A stretch of DNA of 43,417 nucleotides from an uncultured bacterium. GTDB lineage: Bacteria > Bacillota > Clostridia > Christensenellales > QALW01. The notes below the pieces were generated by a model. That model worked only from the letters and a program-made list of their open reading frames with translations. It made no database searches and was not told the DNA's origin. Position numbers and translations under genes: made by a program. Location of the stretch: NCBI GenBank assembly GCA_905214315.1, contig CAJMLN010000014.1, positions 1 through 43,417 on the forward strand. The letters run 5' to 3'. This document shows, one piece after another, positions 6,896-14,256 of this stretch. The stretch's first letter is position 1. The number at the start of each line of letters is the position of its first letter.

Positions 6896-8332
6896 ATGCA
6901 GCATAAAATGAATGATTTTTTGTTTGCAATGATTTTAACTGAGCTCGAGGATGCTGTCGGAAGAGAAAACTGTTCCACACGAACGATAGATAAGGTATCC
7001 CACAGCGTTGACTATTATTGGCTTTCCCGTATGTGGGCGGACCGCGGGGAGCGTATGCCGGAGGCAGATATTATCGTCTGTCCTGAAAATGCAGCCGAGG
7101 TATCTAAGGTTTTGAAGATTGCTAATTACTATAAGCTTCCCGTTACCACCTGGGGTGCGGGCGGCGGAACTCAGGGAGGCGCCATTCCCGTTTGCGGTGG
7201 AATTATTGTTGACACTAAGAGAATGAATAAAATATACGATGTTAATACCGCGGGTATGTACATAGAGTGTGGAACGGGCGCTATATATAAGCATATCGAG
7301 TGGGCGGCAAATGAGGTTGGTATGGCGACTATGCATTATCCATCGTCCCTTACCTGTTCAACTGTCGGAGGCTTTTTGGCCCATAGAGGTATTGGTGTTT
7401 GCTCTACTAAGTACGGAAAGATAGATGATATGGTGCTTAAGATGGAGGTCGTTCTTCCTAATGGCGATATCATTGAAACGTCCCCGGCGCCCAAGCACGC
7501 GGCGGGTCCTGACCTTAACCAAATATTTATTGGCTCTGAGGGCACCTTAGGCATTATTACTAAGGCTCAGATAAGAATTTTTGCCCAGCCCGAAGAAAGA
7601 CGCTTCCGAGGATTTCTTTTTCAGGATATGCATGGAGCGTTTCAAGCTTCCCGCGAACTGTTGCAGAAATTCAAGCCCTCCGTAATGCGCCTTTACGACG
7701 AAGCTGAAACTGCTTCGCTTATTAAAAAGATAGTTGGCGTTGAACGCAAGGGCGCATTTATGAACATCGCTATTGAAGGCTGTAAGGAAATGGTTGAAGT
7801 TGAAGAAAAGATTTTGCTTTCAACTTTTAAAAAGTATGGCGCGGAAGATCTTGGTAGCGAATACGGCAAAAAGTGGTGGAAGGAAAAGATAACCTTTTTT
7901 TATCCCGGTCATATGATGGACATTCCACAGATGTTTGGAACGATGGATACCATCGCGCCCTATGACAAGATCGAAAAGATATATTGGGCTATGAAAGAGG
8001 CAATTGAGACCAATTTCCCTCAGGCAAAATTCATTGCTCATTTTTCTCACTGGTACGAGTGGGGCGCAATGATCTATGACCGCTTTATTATCGAGGGCAA
8101 GGATGTTCCGCAAGATCCTGTTGAAGCTTTAAGGCTGCATCAGGCTGTATGGACCTGCGGAGTGCGTACGGCGCTTAAAAATGGCGGTGTTGTAAACGAT
8201 CACCATGGCGTAGGCATTAAGCTCGGCAGGCTTATGAAGGAACAGTATGGAACCGCCATGCAGGTTTTTGAAGGACTAAAGAAACAGCTTGATCCCAATG
8301 GAATTATGAATCCGTTCAAGCTCGGAATTTAA
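6896..8332 (+). CDS. FAD-binding oxidoreductase (GlcD/lactate dehydrogenase/AGPS-like, VAO family)
   Basis: A 478-residue flavoprotein of the VAO/PCMH family. FAD_binding_4 covers about residues 50-190, with the diphosphate loop WGAGGGTQGG near residue 85 and the SEGTLGIITKA segment near 210. The oxidase C-domain runs from about 220, ending with NDHHGVG near 435 and LDPNGIMNPFKL, the usual family end. Such enzymes oxidise 2-hydroxy acids (glycolate, lactate) or act in alkylglycerone-phosphate synthesis. With an Fe-S protein next and an ETF at the operon end, it probably passes electrons from a hydroxy acid or sugar-derived alcohol to the ETF, as in LDH-ETF complexes of anaerobes. Strong AAAGGAGG site. 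The substrate is inferred only loosely. Confidence 0.8.
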   Translation: MQHKMNDFLFAMILTELEDAVGRENCSTRTIDKVSHSVDYYWLSRMWADRGERMPEADIIVCPENAAEVSKVLKIANYYKLPVTTWGAGGGTQGGAIPVCGGIIVDTKRMNKIYDVNTAGMYIECGTGAIYKHIEWAANEVGMATMHYPSSLTCSTVGGFLAHRGIGVCSTKYGKIDDMVLKMEVVLPNGDIIETSPAPKHAAGPDLNQIFIGSEGTLGIITKAQIRIFAQPEERRFRGFLFQDMHGAFQASRELLQKFKPSVMRLYDEAETASLIKKIVGVERKGAFMNIAIEGCKEMVEVEEKILLSTFKKYGAEDLGSEYGKKWWKEKITFFYPGHMMDIPQMFGTMDTIAPYDKIEKIYWAMKEAIETNFPQAKFIAHFSHWYEWGAMIYDRFIIEGKDVPQDPVEALRLHQAVWTCGVRTALKNGGVVNDHHGVGIKLGRLMKEQYGTAMQVFEGLKKQLDPNGIMNPFKLGI

Positions 8333-8350
8333 TAAAGGGAGGAAAAGACA

Positions 8351-9436
8351 ATGATCATGAATGAAAAATGCAAACAGCACGTTGATTCCTGCCGTTTTTG
8401 TTGGATGTGCCATCACATTTGTCCTGTAGGTAATGCGACAGGACAGGAGAGGAATACGGCCAGAGCCAGAGCACTTGGTATCTCTCTTGTAAATCGCGGG
8501 GCTATCGACATTTCGGAGATCATGGATAACATTTACGAGTGCGCAACCTGCGGTGCCTGTGTTCATACTTGTGTTACAGGCTGGGATCCCGTTATGTTCA
8601 CCAAGGAAACGAGGCTGCAGGCAGCGCTTGAAGGCAAGCTCCCCGCTTATATTATGAAGCTTGTTGCCGCTTGCCTTGAAAGCGGTAACGCCTACGGAAA
8701 AACAGAACTCCCTCCCGAGCTTTCCAAGACCGTTTCAATTCATTCCGATAAGAAGGATATTCTTCTTTATCTCGGCGTTGACGCAAGATATATGGTATGT
8801 GAACAGGGTCAAAAGGCAATAAAGGTACTTGAAAAGGCGGGAGTGGAGTTTACTGTTCTTGAAAACGAAGAAGCTTCGGGTGCGCAGCTTGATTTTCTTA
8901 TCGGTGCCGCAAACGAAACCCACGAGCAGATGCAAAAATGTGCAGATGTGTTAAGCGAGTTTAAAACCGTTATTGCCTATGACCCTAATGATGCCAAAAC
9001 GATGAAACAGATATATAAAGAGTATGGGATTCTTTGCTCTGCCAATGTTGTTACATACACCTCGTTTGTCTCTTCTCTTGTAAAAGACGGCAAACTTGCT
9101 GGTGAAAACAGCGGAAAGGCAGTAGTTTTTCAGGATCCCTATCAGCTTTCACGCGACTTAGGCGAGACTGAGGATGCACGCGAGATCATTGCAAAGTATG
9201 CAGCTTTAGAAGAAATGCTTTTATGCCGCGATGAAACTGTCTGGGCGGGAAATATCCTTATGGCGCAGTATTTGCCCGACATCATCAAAGAGGTTGCAAA
9301 GCGTAGAATATTGAATGCGAAGAGCATTGGCGCTGGTACCATAGTTACTGCAAGTGTTTCTGAATATGCCGTGCTTAAAGCTGTAGCAGAGGATGTTGAA
9401 ATCCTCTCGCTTGAAGATTTAATTCTTGGAAAGTAG
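8351..9436 (+). CDS. (Fe-S)-binding protein, GlcF/HdrB-like with degenerate CCG domains
   Basis: A 361-residue electron-transfer subunit. Two four-cysteine clusters are visible: Cys14, 17, 20, 24 followed by Pro, and Cys64, 67, 70, 74, each spaced C-x2-C-x2-C-x3-C and expected to bind [4Fe-4S]. The remainder has the shape of two cysteine-rich (CCG/HdrB) domains, for example FQDPYQLSRDLGE where family members have DPCHLGR, and LLCRDETVWAG where CCGGGG is usual. The cysteines of both CCG motifs are therefore lost, and a non-cubane cluster is unlikely. AAAGGGAGG lies six bases before the ATG. It is probably the wire between the FAD dehydrogenase and the fused ETF of the same operon, by analogy with GlcDEF and LDH-ETF systems. 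Confidence 0.8.
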   Translation: MIMNEKCKQHVDSCRFCWMCHHICPVGNATGQERNTARARALGISLVNRGAIDISEIMDNIYECATCGACVHTCVTGWDPVMFTKETRLQAALEGKLPAYIMKLVAACLESGNAYGKTELPPELSKTVSIHSDKKDILLYLGVDARYMVCEQGQKAIKVLEKAGVEFTVLENEEASGAQLDFLIGAANETHEQMQKCADVLSEFKTVIAYDPNDAKTMKQIYKEYGILCSANVVTYTSFVSSLVKDGKLAGENSGKAVVFQDPYQLSRDLGETEDAREIIAKYAALEEMLLCRDETVWAGNILMAQYLPDIIKEVAKRRILNAKSIGAGTIVTASVSEYAVLKAVAEDVEILSLEDLILGK

Positions 9437-9445
9437 GTCTTTTAA

Positions 9446-10285
9446 ATGTTAGTTAATCTAAAAGAAATCATTGCTATGGCGGAAAAGGACGGCTACTGCA
9501 TTCCCGCTTTCAATGTCTATAACCTTGAGTCCACTATGGGCGTAATAAAAGCTGCGGAAGAGGCAATGGCGCCTGTTATCATTCAAGTATATCCCCGCCT
9601 TATAAACGAAGAGATCGGCTATTACCTCGCTCCTATTATCCTTGCGGCAGCAAAAAAAGCGAGCATTCCTGTATGCTTCCATTTGGATCACGGTCCCTCG
9701 GAATTAGAGGTGCAAAAGGCGCTTCGTTTGGGAGCTACGGGAATTATGTATGACGGTTCCGTTCATTCTTTTGAAGAAAATATCGCAACCACAAGGCATA
9801 TAGTTCATATATGTTCTGCTATTGATGTCGGTGTTGAAGGGGAGCTTGGGCATATCGGCAGTGTTAATGATGAATCTATGGATGAGTTTACCGATCCTAA
9901 AGAGGCGGCGGATTTTGTTAAAAGAACAGGGGTTTGCTGTTTGGCGGTTCTTATCGGAAATGCTCACGGGCACTACAAGAAAACGCCGTCCCTTGACATA
10001 GACAGGATAAAGTCTATCAGGGAGGCAGCAAATGGAATTCCTCTGGTGCTTCATGGCGGATCGGGAATTCCTAACGAGCAGGTCAGGGCAGCGATAGCGG
10101 CAGGTGTACGCAAGATGAATGTGGGTACAGATGTTTGTTGTGCCTTTGCTGAAGGAACAAAGGAAATATTAAACGATCCTAACCGTAGCCTTGCTATTGA
10201 CTTGTTTATGAAACACCCCATCGAAACGGTTAAAAAGCTTGCGCTTGACAAAATAGAGCTTTGTAATGCTAACGGAAAGGCATAG
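9446..10285 (+). CDS. Class II (zinc) aldolase, fructose/tagatose-bisphosphate or IolJ type
   Basis: A 279-residue class II aldolase that cleaves a ketose phosphate into DHAP (or an equivalent) plus an aldehyde. Zinc ligands are seen as His82 in HLDHG, His173 in GNAHGHY and His202 in LHGGSG; Asp81 is the catalytic acid. The VEGELGHIG segment (about 129-137) and KMNVGTD phosphate-site stretch are also present. The compact length fits KbaY/GatY/IolJ-like members. Together with the following PfkB kinase and IolB it forms the set that in inositol catabolism turns 5-deoxy-glucuronate into DHAP and malonate semialdehyde. That use here is inference; tagatose- or fructose-type cleavage is equally allowed by sequence. 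Its ribosome site is weak, so coupling to the gene 9 bases upstream is likely. Confidence 0.85.
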   Translation: MLVNLKEIIAMAEKDGYCIPAFNVYNLESTMGVIKAAEEAMAPVIIQVYPRLINEEIGYYLAPIILAAAKKASIPVCFHLDHGPSELEVQKALRLGATGIMYDGSVHSFEENIATTRHIVHICSAIDVGVEGELGHIGSVNDESMDEFTDPKEAADFVKRTGVCCLAVLIGNAHGHYKKTPSLDIDRIKSIREAANGIPLVLHGGSGIPNEQVRAAIAAGVRKMNVGTDVCCAFAEGTKEILNDPNRSLAIDLFMKHPIETVKKLALDKIELCNANGKA

Positions 10286-10288
10286 GTT

Positions 10289-11200
10289 ATGGCTAAAATA
10301 GTAGGAATAGGCGCCTGCGTTTTTGATACTCTTTATACAGTGCCGACCTATCCCAAAGAGGACACCAAATTATGCGCTATCGCTTCTAAAACCTCTGGCG
10401 GGGGGCCTGCGGCAACGGGACTTGTTGCTGCAAGTAAGCTTTCTGAAAGTGCGGCGTTCATAGGCGTTCTTTCCGATGATAACGGCGGTAAGTTCCTAAA
10501 AGAGGACTTTGAAAGATATGGGGTTGACACAAGTTTGATCGAGATAAGGCCGGGTCACCGTTCTTTTGTATCCGTGCTTTGGCTTTGCCAGGACAGTGCC
10601 AGCCGAACCTGTGTTTTTGATAAAGGTGATATTCCTCCGCTTTGCCTTTCGGCTGTGCAGAAAAAAGCCGTCAGAGATGCCGAGATACTTATGGTAGACG
10701 GCAATGAACTTGAAGCCGCGGTAGAAGCGGCAAAAACAGCTAAAGAGAGCGGAACAAAGGTTCTTTATGACTGTGGTGGACTTTATGAGGGCGTTGAAAG
10801 ACTTTTGGCGCTTGCAGATATTATAATTCCATCTGAGGAATTTGCCTTGGGGAGCACAGGCTGCAGTACTGCCGACGAAGCGGCACAAACGCTTTTTGAA
10901 ATGTACCGTCCTGAGGTTGTTGTCGTAACGCAAGGCAAACAGGGAGGAAGGATGTACGATGGGAAAACGGTTACCATATATCCTGCATATCCTGCTGTTG
11001 TTGTTGACTCAAATGGCTCAGGGGATGTTTTCCACGGTGCGTTTGCAGCGGCTGTGGCAAAGGGATACGACTTTTTAAAATGCTGCCATTTCAGCAGCGC
11101 GGTTTCCGCACTTAAGTGTATGGGTGTTGGTGCGCGCGAAAGTGTTCCCGATTTTGAAACAACTAAAAACTATCTAAAGGAGAATGGCTATGAACTTTAA
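10289..11200 (+). CDS. PfkB/ribokinase-family sugar kinase
   Basis: A 303-residue kinase of the ribokinase superfamily. The N-terminal GGGPAATGLVAASKL motif binds the sugar, and the C-terminal signature DSNGSGDVFHGAF carries the catalytic base Asp246 and anion hole. It phosphorylates a free sugar or keto-sugar acid with ATP in the cytoplasm. It starts three bases after the aldolase stop and overlaps the IolB frame by eleven bases, so it is tightly coupled to both. By context it could be an IolC-like 5-dehydro-2-deoxygluconokinase, or a kinase for a ketose-1-phosphate made by the FGGY kinase. No IolC-specific diagnostic residue was identified. Confidence 0.85.
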   Translation: MAKIVGIGACVFDTLYTVPTYPKEDTKLCAIASKTSGGGPAATGLVAASKLSESAAFIGVLSDDNGGKFLKEDFERYGVDTSLIEIRPGHRSFVSVLWLCQDSASRTCVFDKGDIPPLCLSAVQKKAVRDAEILMVDGNELEAAVEAAKTAKESGTKVLYDCGGLYEGVERLLALADIIIPSEEFALGSTGCSTADEAAQTLFEMYRPEVVVVTQGKQGGRMYDGKTVTIYPAYPAVVVDSNGSGDVFHGAFAAAVAKGYDFLKCCHFSSAVSALKCMGVGARESVPDFETTKNYLKENGYEL

Positions 11201-11990
11201 AAAATCATATAAAGCTTCAAATGGATATACACCGATCTGTCAAATAGGAAAATGCAGTCTTAAAAGACTTGAATTCGGAATCATTGAGCTTGAAAAAGGT
11301 CAGAAATTTCAGTATGATACAAAGGATAAGGAAACTGCCTTTATAATGCTTGAGGGGCATTGTAATGTAAAGATGAATGACGAGGTGTATGAAAATGTTG
11401 GCAACAGGAACGCCGTTTTTGAAAACCGCAAAGCGGAAAGTTTTTACATGCCTCGTGAGCAGCAGCTTGAAATATTGGCGCTTGATCATATTAAAATAGC
11501 CGTTTGCGCTACTCCCGTAAGCGAAAAAACTGAACCTCAGCTTTTAAGGGCGGATAAAGTTACCCTAAAGCGTTTGGGACAGCCGCCTTTTGAGAGAGAA
11601 ACCAGTTTTATTATTGATGGCAATACTAACGCCAAAGCCCTTACGATTGGCGAAGCTTACTGCACCGAAGGTAATTGGGCAGGTTTTCCGCCCCATAAGC
11701 ATGACGAGGATAATATGCCCAAGGAGTGTAGTGCCGAGGAGATATATTATTTTCTCTTTGACCCTAAACAGGGCTTTGCCATTCAGTGCCTTTATACCGC
11801 TGACGGCGAGATCGATGAGGCATACAGAGTTAAAAATGATGAGCTTGTAGAGTTTCCCTACGGCTATCATACAACGGTTTCCACACCCGGCTATCATAGT
11901 TATTTTCTTTGGCTGATGGCGGGCGATTATCAGGGGTTCAACCGGAGCAGCGACCCTGAGCATGAATGGATTGAAAAAGAACAAAAATGA
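11190..11990 (+). CDS. iolB: 5-deoxy-glucuronate isomerase family (IolB)
   Basis: A 266-residue bicupin of the KduI/IolB family, close to the usual 270. In inositol catabolism IolB isomerises 5-deoxy-D-glucuronate to 5-dehydro-2-deoxy-D-gluconate. The C-terminal cupin metal site is intact: PPHKHDEDN (His169, His171), the following EE pair (about 182-183), the FDPKQGFAIQ strand, and YGYHTTV (His227). The ATG at 11190 is chosen because AAGGAG (11177-11182) is seven bases upstream; the ATG at 11184 is too close to it. No iolG, iolE, iolD or iolA is in the window. The true substrate may therefore be a different deoxy or keto sugar acid, or the remaining inositol enzymes lie elsewhere. Confidence 0.8.
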   Translation: MNFKKSYKASNGYTPICQIGKCSLKRLEFGIIELEKGQKFQYDTKDKETAFIMLEGHCNVKMNDEVYENVGNRNAVFENRKAESFYMPREQQLEILALDHIKIAVCATPVSEKTEPQLLRADKVTLKRLGQPPFERETSFIIDGNTNAKALTIGEAYCTEGNWAGFPPHKHDEDNMPKECSAEEIYYFLFDPKQGFAIQCLYTADGEIDEAYRVKNDELVEFPYGYHTTVSTPGYHSYFLWLMAGDYQGFNRSSDPEHEWIEKEQK

Positions 11991-12122
11991 TAATAAAATT
12001 TCTTTAGAAGAGGAGGATTTCAGCGTTAACGCTCTTTTCTTTTTAGAGATGAAATCAAAATGCATTGTGTTCCGTCGCCGGAATGATAAAAAGACAGTTC
12101 AATTTAGAATAAGGTGAAAACT

Positions 12123-12773
12123 ATGCTTGAAATTCTCAGAGACAAAAATCCTGAAATTGAGTTTTACAGTATTACCGACACCGAATTTGAGAGCTTCGGC
12201 AGGGTGATAAAAAAGATAAACGCCGACGAAATAATAAAAACAGCTAAGAAAATTAAAAATCCTGAGTCTGGTTCTTCCTATATTGCGTCCCTGCCTGAAT
12301 TTGAGATGCTTGCTGTCACAGAGCAGATTGAAAATGAACTTTTCGGCTTTCTGCCTGTCCAGCTTGGTTACTGTTGGGGGCACAATAATACTTTCAACGC
12401 TGCAGAGTGGCATATCTGTAGCGAAATAAACATTGCTGTAACAGATTTTGTTTTGATTTTAGGGCATATCTGGGACATTCAAAATGATAAGATCGATTCT
12501 TCACGCTTTAAGGCATTCTATGTTTCCGAGGGAAGCATTGTCGAGCTGTACGCAACCTCTCTTCATTTTTGCCCATGCCAGGTAAAGAAAAGTGGATTTG
12601 GATGTGTTGTGGCACTTTCAAAACAAACCAATACGCCCCTTGAAAGAACACCGGGCGATAAAAAGCTTTTTAGAAAAAACAAATGGTTAATTGCCCACGA
12701 AACCAACCAATCACTTATTGAAAAAGGGGCCGTTTGCGGTATAACAGGTGTAAATTATAAGATAAATTATTAG
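12123..12773 (+). CDS. DUF4867-like protein of unknown function
   Basis: A 216-residue soluble protein without signal peptide or membrane segment. Its features recall the DUF4867 family found in sugar operons of Firmicutes: WGHNNTFNAAEWHICSEINIA in the middle, followed by ILGHIWDI, then a beta-rich part with the invariant-looking HFCPC and a GDKKLFRKNKWLIAH end. A small metal-binding barrel is plausible from the conserved His, Glu and Cys. The frame opens at GTG 12114, but ATG 12123 is preferred since AAGGTG sits six bases before it. A 132-base gap with a short palindrome (AGCGTTAACGCT at 12022-12033) separates it from iolB. Its constant company with isomerase and kinase genes suggests an isomerase, epimerase or mutarotase role, unproven. 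Confidence 0.65.
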   Translation: MLEILRDKNPEIEFYSITDTEFESFGRVIKKINADEIIKTAKKIKNPESGSSYIASLPEFEMLAVTEQIENELFGFLPVQLGYCWGHNNTFNAAEWHICSEINIAVTDFVLILGHIWDIQNDKIDSSRFKAFYVSEGSIVELYATSLHFCPCQVKKSGFGCVVALSKQTNTPLERTPGDKKLFRKNKWLIAHETNQSLIEKGAVCGITGVNYKINY

Positions 12774-12783
12774 GAGCAAAGAT

Positions 12784-14256
12784 ATGAAATATCTTTTAGG
12801 AATAGATTTTGGCGGAGGCTCTTCAAAAGCTACTTTGATAGACATAAACGGCAACATAATAGCTGAAAGTACCACCGAATATCCCACGATCTATGGAGAA
12901 AGCGGAGTATGTGAGCAGAAGGCAGAAAATTGGATCGATGCACTATGCAGAAATACTGCCGTCCTTTTTGAAAAGAGTGGCATCAATAATGGCGACGTCC
13001 TTGCCGTTGCCGTTGACTCTGCCACACATACATCGCTGGTTTGTGACAAGAACTTTAAGCCTTTGAGAAATGCCATACATTGGACAGATATCCGATGCCG
13101 CGAACAAGCTGCCAGACTATTTAAAGAACACGGTGCGCAGATATTTAAAAAGACCTATCACAAGCCCGATACCATTTGGACTCTTCCTCAGCTTGTCTGG
13201 CTATATGAAAACCAGAGAGAGATTTTTAAAAAAACAGCTTATATATTCTTTGAAAAGGATTATATACGCTTTTTTTTAACAGGTGTTTTCTGTACCGATA
13301 ATATTGAGGCGCAGGGGAGTATGCTCTTTAACTGCAATAACAACGCTTGGGATAGTGAGCTTTGCTCTTTTGCGCATATAAAGGAAAGTTGGCTTCCGCC
13401 TATAGTAAAGCCTGCAGAGATGGTTGGCGCAGTTACAAAGTCTGCTGCCGAAAAAACGGGGCTTAAGGAGGGGACGCAGGTCATTTGCGGCACCACTGAT
13501 ACCGTTATGGAGCTCTTAGCCTCCGGCGCGGTTGAAAAGGGCAATTTGACCGTAAAGCTTGCAACTGCGGGAAGAATTTGTGTTATAACAGACAGGGCAT
13601 ACCCCGACAGGCATCTTGTGAATTATTCGCACATTGCAGAGGGGCTGTGGTATCCTGGAACCGCAACCAAAGCGGCGGCATCCAGTTATCGCTGGTATCG
13701 AGATACTTTTGACGGAAATTATAAAGAACTTGATGCGGACGCCGGCAGGATTGCAATAGGTTGTGACGGACTTATTTTTCATCCATATCTCAACGGTGAA
13801 CTTACTCCTTATGCCGATCCTATGCTTTGCGGCAGCTTCACGGGTGTGCGCGCCACTCATACTAAAGCTCACTTTACGAGAGCAGTTCTTGAAGGCGTTG
13901 CATACTCGCTTTTAGACAACAAGCTATACTTAGATTCGCTTGGAATTGACTATGACAGAACTGCTACTCTGATAGGCGGCGGAAATAAGGGAAAACTCTG
14001 GCGTAAGATCGTATCGGATGCGCTCGGTATAGCGTTGAAGGTGACTGAGAGCAGTGATTCCTCGTTAGGTTCGGCAATGCTCGCAGGAATTGCAATGGGA
14101 GCGTTTAAAGACGCTAAGGATGCGGTAAAAAAATGTGTAAAGCAGGTAGATGTAATTTATCCTGATGCTGAGAATACCGAGAAATATCAGAAAATATTTA
14201 AAATTTATAAGAAAATTCACGATGCGCTTGCACCGATATATCGAGAAAGAATATGA
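12784..14256 (+). CDS. FGGY-family carbohydrate kinase (xylulokinase-like)
   Basis: A 490-residue ATP-dependent kinase with the duplicated actin-like fold. The phosphate-1 loop GIDFGGGSSKATL starts at residue 5. The HWTDIRCREQA segment with the catalytic-aspartate region lies near residue 100. GTTDTVMELLASGA (about 237-250) and IGGGNKGKLWRKIVSDALG near residue 400 mark the second domain. The length and motifs resemble xylulokinases, which phosphorylate the C5 or C1 hydroxyl of ketoses, and would follow the isomerase encoded first in the operon. Its stop overlaps the ETF start in an ATGA junction, indicating coupling to the electron-transfer gene. The specific ketose is not decidable from sequence. 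Confidence 0.85.
   Translation: MKYLLGIDFGGGSSKATLIDINGNIIAESTTEYPTIYGESGVCEQKAENWIDALCRNTAVLFEKSGINNGDVLAVAVDSATHTSLVCDKNFKPLRNAIHWTDIRCREQAARLFKEHGAQIFKKTYHKPDTIWTLPQLVWLYENQREIFKKTAYIFFEKDYIRFFLTGVFCTDNIEAQGSMLFNCNNNAWDSELCSFAHIKESWLPPIVKPAEMVGAVTKSAAEKTGLKEGTQVICGTTDTVMELLASGAVEKGNLTVKLATAGRICVITDRAYPDRHLVNYSHIAEGLWYPGTATKAAASSYRWYRDTFDGNYKELDADAGRIAIGCDGLIFHPYLNGELTPYADPMLCGSFTGVRATHTKAHFTRAVLEGVAYSLLDNKLYLDSLGIDYDRTATLIGGGNKGKLWRKIVSDALGIALKVTESSDSSLGSAMLAGIAMGAFKDAKDAVKKCVKQVDVIYPDAENTEKYQKIFKIYKKIHDALAPIYRERI

Noticed and set aside
12022..12033. AGCGTTAACGCT palindrome as a terminator within the operon
   Set aside because: It has no loop and only an interrupted T-rich tract; not enough to call a terminator.
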